A stretch of 64,000 bases of DNA from CAVSUZ01 sp963795415 (GTDB taxonomy: Bacteria; Pseudomonadota; Alphaproteobacteria; Acetobacterales; Acetobacteraceae), in the NCBI GenBank assembly GCA_963795415.1, contig CAWCHQ010000002.1, positions 62,001 to 126,000 on the forward strand. The letters run 5' to 3'. Shown here one piece after another: positions 1 through 7,415 of this stretch. The translations under genes were made by a program, and so were the position numbers. Within the stretch, counting starts at the first letter, position 1; every line of letters begins with the position of its first letter. A model generated the notes under the pieces. It saw nothing but the letters and a program-made list of their open reading frames with translations. It ran no database searches and was not told where the DNA came from.

Positions 1-49
1 TTGCCAGCACCAGTGCAAGGTCAAACCCGTCGGCCGGCGCAGCGGCCAT
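1..49 (-). CDS. truncated N-terminus of an unidentified protein
   Basis: An ATG at 49-47 overlaps the TAA stop of the Kdo hydroxylase gene (TAATG), and 16 codons (MAAAPADGFDLALVLA) are open to the window edge. The stop/start overlap suggests translational coupling as the last visible member of the minus-strand operon. Too little is present to name the product. Confidence 0.4.
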   Translation of the reverse strand, partial: MAAAPADGFDLALVLA

Positions 50-948
50 TACACAAGCGCGCGGCCAGCAAGCCGTTCCAGCACCCGCAAGGGCGCACGC
101 TCCGGTTCGGCCATTGCCTCGACCGGCAGATGAAAACTCTGTTCCAACGCGCAGTGGCCTGACAGCGCAGCATGCAGCACCTGGTCAGTGAAGCAGATCC
201 ATGTCGATCCCGGTGGAAACGAAACCGAAGCTTTCGTTGCCTGCGCCTGATAGGCGGCGTCCTGTTTGCCGGCATCGTGCAAACGCAGCATGATCTGGTC
301 GTAATCGCTTCGCCGACCTTTGGTGATTCCCAGCCGCTCCAGCAGCCAGGCACTGCCAGGCAGCACCCGGCCGGTGCGCGGTAAGAACTGTTGGGCGAAA
401 TCCTCGAACTTCTCGCCGACGTTCCATTCCCGCTCCGCGCCATCCGGCGCGATATTGCTGAACAACCGCAGAATGCGGCGGCCGCGCATCGGACGGCTGG
501 GAAAGGCATCGACGTGCAACAGCCTGTCATCGTGGCGGACGGAATACTGCCGGCCGCTGATCTCCACCGGGCGAAAGCTTGTACGCGCGCGCTCCAGCGC
601 GGCCGCATACCCGGGGATAAGTGCACCTATCAGGCGGGTGGCTGCATGGCCGAACCGCTCGATCATGGCGGCAAGCGCAGCCGCGTCCTCCGGTCTCAGC
701 GATGTGTTGGAAAGCCTGCCGGTTGCCGGATCAAGACTGACGTTTTTCCGTTCGCCGCCTGCCGTATTTGCCCTCAGGAAGCGTTGCTCATCAGGTTCGG
801 TATGGAATGCAAGCAATGGCATGAACAGCACGCGGCCGGATTCGAGGGCGGCTACCGCGCGCTGGCGCAATTCCGGCGCAAACGAGCCATCCCAGCTTTC
901 GATCGGCAGTTCCTCGATGACTTCGTTCGGCTGCAACGAAACCCTCAC
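49..948 (-). CDS. kdoO: Kdo hydroxylase family protein (Fe(II)/2-oxoglutarate dioxygenase)
   Basis: This 299-residue protein resembles the KdoO family, which hydroxylates the 3-deoxy-D-manno-octulosonic acid of the LPS inner core using Fe(II) and 2-oxoglutarate. An HVD iron-binding pair lies at residues 145-147 (HVDAFPSRP), followed by the family-typical GRRILRLFSNI and WNVGEKFEDF segments; His259 (DQVLHAALSG) is a plausible distal ligand. No signal peptide or membrane segment is visible, fitting a cytoplasmic or membrane-peripheral enzyme. It starts 11 bases after the phosphatase gene and overlaps the next gene by one base, so it sits in a tight operon. The family assignment comes from recognised motifs; the substrate is inferred from the family. 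Confidence 0.8.
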   Translation of the reverse strand: MRVSLQPNEVIEELPIESWDGSFAPELRQRAVAALESGRVLFMPLLAFHTEPDEQRFLRANTAGGERKNVSLDPATGRLSNTSLRPEDAAALAAMIERFGHAATRLIGALIPGYAAALERARTSFRPVEISGRQYSVRHDDRLLHVDAFPSRPMRGRRILRLFSNIAPDGAEREWNVGEKFEDFAQQFLPRTGRVLPGSAWLLERLGITKGRRSDYDQIMLRLHDAGKQDAAYQAQATKASVSFPPGSTWICFTDQVLHAALSGHCALEQSFHLPVEAMAEPERAPLRVLERLAGRALV

Positions 949-959
949 TGGTGGGGACC

Positions 960-1631
960 TTATTCGCGGTGCAACACACGCTCGTCGATGAAACTTGCCA
1001 GGCCATTGGCGTGGAAGTCCCGACGCAGCGCGCCCTCATCGTAATCCTCGCGCACCCAGTCGAGGAAGGGTTTGCGCCCTTCGCCTTCGCGTGCGTAACG
1101 CAGAAAAAACGCATCCAGAATGCCGGTGCGTGAAGCGCGGATGTGGCCATAGCGCAGTGAAAGCTGCCGAAGCGCGAGGCGTGCTGTCCCGCCTTCAAAA
1201 AGGATGAACAGTCCGGCGGCCAGTCCGGCCCGGTCCGCTCCTGACTTGCAGTGGATCAGGCCGGGCTCGTGCATCGTCCGGTAGATTTCGTGCAGCCGCA
1301 GGATGCGGTCGCGCTGCGGCGCGCCGCGGCTTTCCAGCGCCATATCGACGAAATCCAACCCAAGGCGCGCTGCCGCATCGCGCGACAGAGCATCCGATCC
1401 GTTGTTGGCCTGACCGCGAAGGTTGATCAATGTGCAGATCCCGCAGCGGCGGGTCAGCGATGCAAGCCGGCCCGGCGTCGGGTGATTGGCGCGGTACAGG
1501 CGCCCGGGCGCGACGGCGGCGAAATTGGCGAACCCCAGCCGGAATACCGCATGGTCGATCAGCAGCGCATCGATCCACGCCAGCACCCGTCCGCGTTTCG
1601 TCGCAAGATCGCCGCGAAAGATCGTGTCCAT
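960..1631 (-). CDS. Cys-based tyrosine/dual-specificity phosphatase family protein
   Basis: The 223-residue product has the protein-tyrosine-phosphatase signature HCKSGADRAG at about 127-136 (Cys128 nucleophile, Arg134 phosphate binding). The preceding LINLRGQ segment and the aspartates near 94-108 fit the atypical DSP fold found in bacterial LPS and inositol-phosphate contexts. I chose the ATG at 1631 because it lies just after the TAG stop (1635-1633) of the upstream gene; an upstream in-frame start at 1667 would overlap that gene. Direct linkage to a Kdo hydroxylase makes a phospho-LPS or lipid substrate possible, but this is inference. The true substrate cannot be read from the sequence. 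Confidence 0.75.
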   Translation of the reverse strand: MDTIFRGDLATKRGRVLAWIDALLIDHAVFRLGFANFAAVAPGRLYRANHPTPGRLASLTRRCGICTLINLRGQANNGSDALSRDAAARLGLDFVDMALESRGAPQRDRILRLHEIYRTMHEPGLIHCKSGADRAGLAAGLFILFEGGTARLALRQLSLRYGHIRASRTGILDAFFLRYAREGEGRKPFLDWVREDYDEGALRRDFHANGLASFIDERVLHRE

Positions 1632-1632
1632 T

Positions 1633-2262
1633 CTATTCGCGATTCGCCGTACGGACGGCTTCGGCAAGCTCCTCCCGCCCGTCCGCCCGCAGGCCGGCGA
1701 CGACCCCGGCTACATCCGCGGCCGGACGGTTCTGGCTCATCTTCCATTTCCCTTGGATCCGCGTCAGCGCGATCGAAAATCCGACGATGCCTTTCAGCAT
1801 GCCCGCAATGAAATCATCCGGGGCGTCGGAAACGGCCCAGGGCGCCCGCCGCGCGGCTTCCTCCCGGGCAGTCAGGCGGGTTACCACCTCCTTCAGCCGG
1901 TCGCGGTCGCTGAAAAACGTGACCGGACCATATGCGTGAACCGCGACGTAGTTCCAGGTGGGCACAACCTTGCCGGTCTGGCGCTTGGTCTCATACCATG
2001 AAGGCGTGATGTAAGCGTCCAGCGGCTGGAAAATCGCCAGTGCATCAACGCCCGGCACCCACGCGGAAGCCTGGGGGTTCGGCCGGGCGAGATGGCCAAC
2101 CAGCGTTCCGTACGGGCCAGGCTGCTTCTCCAGCAACATGGGCACGTGGCTCGCGATCATGCCCTCCGGCTGAAGCGTCACCAGCGTGGCAAGACCGCTA
2201 TGCGCTATCACCTCGTGCAGCACCTCGACCCGGTCTTCCCTGAACGCATCAGGACAGTACAT
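1633..2262 (-). CDS. PaiB-type FMN-binding negative transcriptional regulator
   Basis: The 209-residue protein matches the PaiB/FMN-binding split-barrel family throughout. It has the N-terminal YCPDAFREDR, the SHVPMLLE segment, GHLARPNPQ, the ITPSWYETK region and a late GFSIALTRIQGKWKMSQNR segment. Family members bind FMN or heme; in Bacillus PaiB acts in negative control of sporulation and protease genes, a role that does not transfer directly here. Length is typical. It lies 10 bases after the zinc-ribbon gene and one base before the phosphatase gene. Whether it regulates DNA or is an enzyme is unknown for most proteobacterial members. Confidence 0.8.
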   Translation of the reverse strand: MYCPDAFREDRVEVLHEVIAHSGLATLVTLQPEGMIASHVPMLLEKQPGPYGTLVGHLARPNPQASAWVPGVDALAIFQPLDAYITPSWYETKRQTGKVVPTWNYVAVHAYGPVTFFSDRDRLKEVVTRLTAREEAARRAPWAVSDAPDDFIAGMLKGIVGFSIALTRIQGKWKMSQNRPAADVAGVVAGLRADGREELAEAVRTANRE

Positions 2263-2272
2263 GCGCCCTTTC

Positions 2273-2755
2273 CTACTTCGTGGTCGATGTCAGGCCAAGA
2301 GCGGCGTAGGCACGGGTGCTCGGCGGCCAGACCCGCATAATGTCGTTCCGCCAGTTGAACGCGCTCCAGAGCATCAGTGCAACCACCACTACGCTGACCG
2401 CCCAGGCGACGCGCAGCCAGATCGACGGCGGCGGCGGCTCCGCGGCGCGCGAGAGCCTTTCCATCGCGGTGAATTCACCCGAGGGCTGCCGAAGCCGAGG
2501 CGCCGACGCCACGTCGACAGGAGGCGCAGGCTCTTGGACCTGCGCAACGCCTTCGGCTTCAACGACTCGCGACAGGTCAAGCTGGAACGGCGGCGGCTCC
2601 ACCGCCTCCGGACCGGGCGCAGCAGCAGTGGCCGGGTCGGGAATGCCGGGCGACCAATCCTTGCCGCAACGCGAGCACCGCACCGCCTTGCGGCCGGCGA
2701 GCTTCGACTCGGGCACTTCATAGCTTGCCGCGCAATTTGGACAGGTGATCCGCAT
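2273..2755 (-). CDS. MJ0042-type zinc-ribbon membrane protein
   Basis: The 160-residue protein opens with a zinc ribbon (CPNC at residues 5-8 and CSRC about 20 residues later), the MJ0042 finger common at the N-terminus of alphaproteobacterial membrane proteins. A proline-rich linker follows, then one transmembrane helix near residues 114-136 (LRVAWAVSVVVVALMLW) and a short C-terminal tail. In many alphaproteobacteria a gene of this type stands divergent from ftsE, as it does here with a 95-bp shared upstream region. It is the first gene of the minus-strand operon. Function is unknown; a regulatory or scaffolding role at the membrane is a guess. Confidence 0.7.
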   Translation of the reverse strand: MRITCPNCAASYEVPESKLAGRKAVRCSRCGKDWSPGIPDPATAAAPGPEAVEPPPFQLDLSRVVEAEGVAQVQEPAPPVDVASAPRLRQPSGEFTAMERLSRAAEPPPPSIWLRVAWAVSVVVVALMLWSAFNWRNDIMRVWPPSTRAYAALGLTSTTK

Positions 2756-2850
2756 CTCGCGTAATCGTGCGTGACCGAGGCCTCAGTTGCAATGGTGCTG
2801 GTGGTGGCTGGCCTCACGGTGGCACAAGGCGCCCGGGCAAGACGGGCCGC
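2756..2850. promoter_or_regulatory. divergent intergenic region, zinc-ribbon operon / ftsEX operon
   Basis: These 95 bases separate two divergent operons and must hold both promoters unless ftsE transcription starts further upstream. I cannot pick convincing -35/-10 boxes by eye. The call rests only on gene orientation. Confidence 0.35.
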
Positions 2851-3507
2851 ATGATCCAATTCGAGGAAGTTGGGCTGAGCTACGGGGCCGTGGAAGCACT
2901 GCGCAACCTCAGTTTTGCTGTGCCGGAAGGCGGCTTCCGCTGGCTGCTGGGCCCATCCGGTGCCGGCAAGACGAGTCTTCTGCGGCTCATGTATCTGGGT
3001 ATGCGGCCCAGCACAGGCCGGTTGATGCTGCTTGGGACCGACGTCGCGGCACAGCCGCGCCGGGCACTGCCGAAACTTCGCCGCCGGATCGGCGTGGTGT
3101 TCCAGGAGTTCCGGTTGCTGTCGCATCTGTCGGCGTACGACAATGTGGCCCTTCCGCTCAGGCTGGCAGGACGGCCGGAAGGGCAGATCAAGGCGGACGT
3201 CACCGAGATGCTGCGTTGGGTCGGCCTGTCCAAGCGGGCAGAGGCGCGCCCGCCACAGCTTTCCGGCGGTGAGCAGCAGCGTGTCGCGATCGCCCGGGCC
3301 GTGGTGATCCGCCCGAGCCTGCTTCTGGCCGATGAACCTACCGGGAATCTGGATGATGTTCAGGCGGAACGGTTGATGCAGTTGTTCCGGGAGATGAACC
3401 GTCTGGGCACGACGGTAGTGGTGGCGACACACAACCAGGGTCTCCTGGCGAAGCAGCAGGCGCCGATTCTGCGCCTGCACCACGGGCGACTGCTGAATGG
3501 CGGCTAG
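2851..3507 (+). CDS. ftsE: cell division ATP-binding protein FtsE
   Basis: The 218-residue ABC ATPase has Walker A GPSGAGKT at 34-41, a Q-loop (VVFQEFRLL), the signature LSGGEQQ, Walker B with LLADEPTGNLD and the switch histidine in VVATHNQ. Length, the N-terminal MIQFEEV and the following FtsX-like permease identify FtsE rather than a generic exporter. FtsEX couples ATP hydrolysis at the inner membrane to activation of septal peptidoglycan amidases. The ATG at 2851 was chosen because family members begin at this MIxF motif; upstream in-frame codons read as non-family sequence. It is the first gene of ftsE-ftsX-ydcF-plsC. Confidence 0.9.
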   Translation: MIQFEEVGLSYGAVEALRNLSFAVPEGGFRWLLGPSGAGKTSLLRLMYLGMRPSTGRLMLLGTDVAAQPRRALPKLRRRIGVVFQEFRLLSHLSAYDNVALPLRLAGRPEGQIKADVTEMLRWVGLSKRAEARPPQLSGGEQQRVAIARAVVIRPSLLLADEPTGNLDDVQAERLMQLFREMNRLGTTVVVATHNQGLLAKQQAPILRLHHGRLLNGG

Positions 3508-3580
3508 TATCCGATGGCAGCGAAGCGTGATGACTCGCGAAGCGCACACACTTCGCCGCGCGAATCGGACACTCAGACAA
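3505..3580 (+). repeat. 76-bp palindromic dispersed element, copy A
   Basis: This stretch between ftsE and ftsX closely matches a second copy at 11481-11553 in opposite orientation, with roughly ten substitutions and one 3-base gap by eye. It begins TAGTATCCGAT and ends CTCAGACAA. ATCCGAT and ATCGGA arms flank an inner CGAAG...CTTCG hairpin. The ends and the palindromic core suggest a REP-like intergenic element rather than coding sequence, although it is open in the ftsX frame. Confidence 0.7.
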
Positions 3581-3586
3581 CCCACC

Positions 3587-4531
3587 ATGTCCCGCCGTCA
3601 GCTCCTGCGTCCGGCCGGGTTTGACGACCTTGGGCTGCGCCATGCCCTTTCGGACCGGATGCTGCCGGCCCTGGTGGCGGCAATGGCCTTCCTGGCAGCA
3701 CTGGCCATTGGCGGATGGACCGGGGCGGCATCGCTGGCGCAAGGCTGGCAGCAAGGCGCCGCCGCCGCGCTCACAATCCAGGTTCCGCGCCCCGAGGAGC
3801 CGCCCGGAGAGCTGCGCGGGGGGGCGTCCGGGGCCACGATGGGCGGCGGAACCCGTGCCGACCGGGTACTCGCCGTCCTGCGCCGCACGCCGGGCATCGA
3901 TTCCGTCCATCGGCTTGGCCCGGCGGAGTTGGCTCGCTTGTTGCAGCCTTGGCTGGGCGCCGACGCCGGTCATCTCGATCTACCCTTGCCGGCCGTCATC
4001 GCGGTGCAGTTGGGAACGCCGCCCCCCGAAATGGACACGTTGAGCCAGCGGATCGATGCCGCCGCGCCCGGGACCGAGTTACAGCAGGAGGAAATGTGGG
4101 CGCGGCGTCTTTCGCGTCTGGTCCGCAGCTTGCAGGCCTGTGCCGGGCTGGCTCTCCTCGTGGTCGCCGCGGTTGCGACGGCAGTGATTGCTGTGGCAAC
4201 CCGGGGGGGACTGGCTGCACGGCGGGATGCAATAGAAATCGTGCATGGCTTGGGTGCAACGGATTCCTATATCGCGGCGCGGTTTGCCGGGCGCGCCGCG
4301 ATGCTTGCCGCTACCGGCGGTACGATAGGCGGCATGCTTGCCCTGCCGGTGCTGATCGGCCTCGCCCGGATGGCGCTGCCGTTCTCCGGAACCCCAGCAG
4401 ACACCGCCACGCTCGAGTTGCTGCCCCCGGGACTCTGGATGGTTGTCGCCGGGCTGCCGCTGTTGTCAGGAGCGGTCGGGTGGCTGACAGCACAGGCTGC
4501 GGTGCGCGTGTGGCTCCGCAGATTGCCATGA
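3587..4531 (+). CDS. ftsX: FtsX-like cell division permease
   Basis: The protein (314 residues from this start) has an N-terminal membrane helix (LPALVAAMAFLAALAIGG), an extracytoplasmic domain of about 130 residues, and three C-terminal helices (near LALLVVAAVATAVIAVA, GGTIGGMLALPVLIGLA and MVVAGLPLLSGAVGWL). This is the FtsX topology. With FtsE it would link divisome assembly to peptidoglycan hydrolysis. The frame is open from an ATG at 3497 that overlaps ftsE, but those extra 30 codons fall inside a dispersed palindromic repeat, so I prefer the ATG at 3587. No strong ribosome site is visible before either start. Its TGA overlaps the next ATG (ATGA). Confidence 0.8.
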   Translation: MSRRQLLRPAGFDDLGLRHALSDRMLPALVAAMAFLAALAIGGWTGAASLAQGWQQGAAAALTIQVPRPEEPPGELRGGASGATMGGGTRADRVLAVLRRTPGIDSVHRLGPAELARLLQPWLGADAGHLDLPLPAVIAVQLGTPPPEMDTLSQRIDAAAPGTELQQEEMWARRLSRLVRSLQACAGLALLVVAAVATAVIAVATRGGLAARRDAIEIVHGLGATDSYIAARFAGRAAMLAATGGTIGGMLALPVLIGLARMALPFSGTPADTATLELLPPGLWMVVAGLPLLSGAVGWLTAQAAVRVWLRRLP

Positions 4532-5169
4532 GATGGCGCTTGCGGCCGGGCCGGCGCGCACGGCCAGGCGTTTTTCTGGCGGCCGCAACCCTTATTTTGG
4601 CTTGGTCTGGCGGCTTCGCGTGGTTCGTCGTTGCGGTTCAAAAAACCCCCGGGCTGCCGGCGCATGCGGATGGTATCGTGGTGCTCACCGGCGGAGCCGA
4701 CCGGATCTCCGACGCCTTGCGTCTGCTCTCAGAGAACCGAGCCGATGGGATGCTCGTTACCGGTATCGGTGGCGGCGCCGCACTGCGCGATCTGGCCGAA
4801 CATGCCAAGGTTGACACGCGTGCCCTCGCGCGGCGCATCACCCTGGGACGGGGAGCGGCATCCACGCACGGGAATGCCGCGGAGACGGCGGCTTGGGTGC
4901 AGGAGAACGGAATCCGGTCCCTCATCGTCGTCACCGCTTTTTACCACATTCCTCGCGCGCTGCTTGAGATGGCGCGAGCTCTGCCCAGGGTGCAATTATT
5001 CCCTGCTCCCGTGCGCCCGCCCTCGCTGGAACTGACATCCTGGACCGGAATGCGGCTGCTGGCAGGCGAGTATGCCAAGCTGATCGCTGCCGCGGCGGGG
5101 CTGACCGCCTTCGAGCATGACCCAGGACCTATCCTTTCCACTGCACGCCCGAGCAGCCGCCGCACATGA
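4528..5169 (+). CDS. YdcF family (DUF218) membrane-anchored protein
   Basis: The 213-residue product has one N-terminal transmembrane segment (VFLAAATLILAWSGGFAWFVV) followed by a DUF218/YdcF domain. The family's three conserved parts are present: IVVLTGGADR, the LLVTG-equivalent MLVTGIGGG, and NAAETAAW...LIVVTAFYHIPRA. YdcF-like proteins such as ElyC and SanA act in envelope biogenesis; their chemistry is not settled. The start ATG overlaps the ftsX stop (ATGA), and its own stop overlaps plsC by four bases, so translation is coupled. Placement between ftsX and plsC is consistent with an envelope role. Confidence 0.8.
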   Translation: MRWRLRPGRRARPGVFLAAATLILAWSGGFAWFVVAVQKTPGLPAHADGIVVLTGGADRISDALRLLSENRADGMLVTGIGGGAALRDLAEHAKVDTRALARRITLGRGAASTHGNAAETAAWVQENGIRSLIVVTAFYHIPRALLEMARALPRVQLFPAPVRPPSLELTSWTGMRLLAGEYAKLIAAAAGLTAFEHDPGPILSTARPSSRRT

Positions 5170-5876
5170 TCTTTCTCCGCTCGACGCTGTTCAACCTGTT
5201 CTTCTTCGGGTTTACCGCCGTGCTGTGTGTGCTGGGTGCCGCCGTGCGGTATGCGGCGCCCGAGCGGGCGATCCTGGTTCCCATGCTGTGGGCGCGCTGG
5301 ACGCTGGCGGCGCTTCGCGTGATCTGCGGGATTCGAGTCGAGATCATCGGCAGGACACATCTCCCGGCTTCGGGACCGGCGCTTATTGCCTCCAAGCACC
5401 AGTCCGCATTCGACACAATGGTCTGGCTCACGCTCCTCCCGCGTTGCTGCTACGTGCTGAAGAAGGAGCTCACCCGAATTCCCCTGTTCGGCGGGATGGC
5501 GCGGCCCGCCGGGATGATTGTCGTGGACCGAAAGGCCGGACAGGCGGCCATGCGTCACCTGATGCGGGAAGCCGACCGAGCAAAACAGGAGGGGCGGCAG
5601 GTCGTCATCTTTCCGGAAGGCACGCGCGGGGACCCCGGCCGGCCCTTGCCGCTTCAGCCAGGCATCGCGGCGATGGCCGGGCGGACCGGGCTCGCGGTCA
5701 TTCCGGGTACTGACGGACTCCGGGCGCTGTTGGGGGCGGCGTGCCTTCCGCAAGCTCCCGGGCGTGATCCACATAGCGGTGCTTCCGCCGATCGCCGCAG
5801 GGGCGGGGCGCGAAGCCCTCATGCGGGGCCTCGAAGCGGCTTTTCGGCAGGAAATCCCGGAGAGGCCTGTGGATAA
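5166..5876 (+). CDS. plsC: 1-acyl-sn-glycerol-3-phosphate acyltransferase (PlsC), C-terminus frameshifted
   Basis: PlsC makes phosphatidic acid from lysophosphatidic acid at the inner membrane. The product has an N-terminal helix, the catalytic HQSAFDT motif (H-x4-D, near residue 79) and FPEGTR (near 155). After AVIP the frame becomes unrelated to the family. Removing one G from the GGG at 5705-5707 gives VIPVLTDSGRCWGRRAFRKL and a family-like tail ending at the TGA at 5911-5913. The listed end is the stop of the unshifted frame (236 residues). A sequencing or assembly error is the simplest reading, since this is the only candidate acyltransferase in the window. The start overlaps the upstream gene by four bases. 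Confidence 0.85.
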   Translation: MIFLRSTLFNLFFFGFTAVLCVLGAAVRYAAPERAILVPMLWARWTLAALRVICGIRVEIIGRTHLPASGPALIASKHQSAFDTMVWLTLLPRCCYVLKKELTRIPLFGGMARPAGMIVVDRKAGQAAMRHLMREADRAKQEGRQVVIFPEGTRGDPGRPLPLQPGIAAMAGRTGLAVIPGTDGLRALLGAACLPQAPGRDPHSGASADRRRGGARSPHAGPRSGFSAGNPGEACG

Positions 5877-5913
5877 CTCTGTGGGTCGAGGGCTCGCCCC
5901 CCTGTCAGGCTGA

Positions 5914-6133
5914 TCGAACCAAGAGGCATAAATACCGGATAGAAAGCCTCATTTTATCGCGATCCGGTCTGTTGGCGGAAGTTCGCGGCACCTGGGGACA
6001 GCCGCAAGGCGCCGGGTTAAGTTCGCCATCGGAAGGTCGAACTCGGCGTCAGATGAAAGCGGCGCCGCGAATCTTCTCCCCCTCGGCAGGTGGACAGACC
6101 GGACACATGGGTTAAAGATGTTTCGAGGGTTGA
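5914..6133. other. intergenic stretch between convergent genes
   Basis: This region lies between the restored plsC stop and the stop of the minus-strand membrane gene. I found no coding signature, RNA gene or clear terminator hairpin here. Confidence 0.4.
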
Positions 6134-7312
6134 TCAGTCGCCGGTTCCGTTGGCATCAACCGTGGGCCGGGCGGATTCCTCAGCGCCATCCTTGATCCGG
6201 CGGATGAGCCCGTCCAGGCGGGAGAAGAATGCCTCGACCGCATAGCCCGCCAGGAAGGCGAATGCGAGCGGCGAGAGCGCCAGGTTTTTCGGCATGAGCG
6301 AGCCGAACAGACCGATGACGAGACCAGCGATAGCGGCAATGAAATAACGTGCGCTGTGCGCAGCCGAAGGCCTGAATTCCATTCGCCGGATCAGCCGCGA
6401 ATAGACGCGGAAACCGTTCAGGAAAGCACCCAGCAGTGCATAGACGGTCGGGAGGAAGTAGGTTGACAGGCTGGTGTAAATGAGGGTGTCGATTTTGAAG
6501 AGACCCAGGGCATAGTCACGAATGTTCTGAAACGCCTTGATCTGATTGATGGCTTCGGTCCTTACCTGGTCGGCGCCCGAGGTCTGCGGCGGAACGTTGA
6601 GGTGATCGAGGCCATCCTTGCCGGTTCCATCAAACTTGACCTGATCGATCGACAGCTGCAGCCAGGGCGGGGTAAACCAATAATTCAGCCGGCTCGCAGA
6701 CTGGAGCAGCCAAGCGTTCCTGCGGGCAAATTCGACGACGTCGGTAAAGGCGCGCTCTGTTACCAGTGCTGCCTGATTGCCGTGTGCCTGCGCCGTTTGC
6801 GGCTGGGCGGCAGTTTCATCGGCAAGCAACTGGATGTCCGACCAGAGCTGCAATGAGGCCTGGTTCTGCTGATCGATCAGGTCCGACGTATCGCTGAGGG
6901 TGGCGTTGCTCATGAACAGGAAGATCGAGAACAGGATTACCGCGGAGACCAGCGCGGCGGCGCGGAGTTTCATCCCTGCCAGGGACAATTGCCTGCTGGC
7001 GAGGAGCGATGCCGCGGTGACGGGCGCGAGGATCGCGGCGAGGCGCGCATAGGCCATCCAGAATGTGGTGACGGTCTGCGGGGGCACGCGGCCGCATCGA
7101 GCCGCTTCCTGCGCGTTCACGACATCGCGGATAGTGTTTTGCGTCGCCTGGGCGGCGTCCGTCCCGGCAAGCGGTAGTCTTCCGGTGCTGGCTGCGTACT
7201 GTAGGAGCAGGCCGGCTTCATCGAGCGCGGCGAGGAAATCGCGTGTGGGAGCTGCGGCGGCAATAGGCGCCGGGGCTTCGCGGACCGACAACGTCTTTTG
7301 CGCGGCTTCCAC
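6134..7312 (-). CDS. uncharacterised multi-spanning membrane protein
   Basis: I do not recognise this 392-residue protein. One hydrophobic helix lies in the first half (AAALVSAVILFSIFLFM). A polar, Gln/Asp-rich region of about 130 residues follows, with coiled-coil-like character (TSDLIDQQNQASLQLWSDIQ). The C-terminal half has about three helices (TYFLPTVYALLGAFLNGF, YFIAAIAGLVIGLFGSLM, PLAFAFLAGYAVEAFF) and a charged tail. I chose GTG at 7312 because GGGAGG sits 6 bases upstream and all longer starts run into the upstream glpK gene. The layout could suit an extracytoplasmic sensor or scaffold, but no domain supports that. A functional link to glpK is not implied. Confidence 0.65.
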   Translation of the reverse strand: MEAAQKTLSVREAPAPIAAAAPTRDFLAALDEAGLLLQYAASTGRLPLAGTDAAQATQNTIRDVVNAQEAARCGRVPPQTVTTFWMAYARLAAILAPVTAASLLASRQLSLAGMKLRAAALVSAVILFSIFLFMSNATLSDTSDLIDQQNQASLQLWSDIQLLADETAAQPQTAQAHGNQAALVTERAFTDVVEFARRNAWLLQSASRLNYWFTPPWLQLSIDQVKFDGTGKDGLDHLNVPPQTSGADQVRTEAINQIKAFQNIRDYALGLFKIDTLIYTSLSTYFLPTVYALLGAFLNGFRVYSRLIRRMEFRPSAAHSARYFIAAIAGLVIGLFGSLMPKNLALSPLAFAFLAGYAVEAFFSRLDGLIRRIKDGAEESARPTVDANGTGD

Positions 7313-7415
7313 TGGAACCCTCCCGTTCGTATCATCGGGGATGACCGGCGAGAGTGAGGGCGGTGGCGGCGGGATGCTATGAAATGATTCAGTTTGCTGA
7401 AGCGCAGACCAGCCG

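Noticed and set aside
3497..3586. Longer ftsX start at ATG 3497, overlapping ftsE
   Set aside because: The extra 30 codons coincide with a dispersed palindromic repeat also found at 11481-11553, so they are not likely to be coding.
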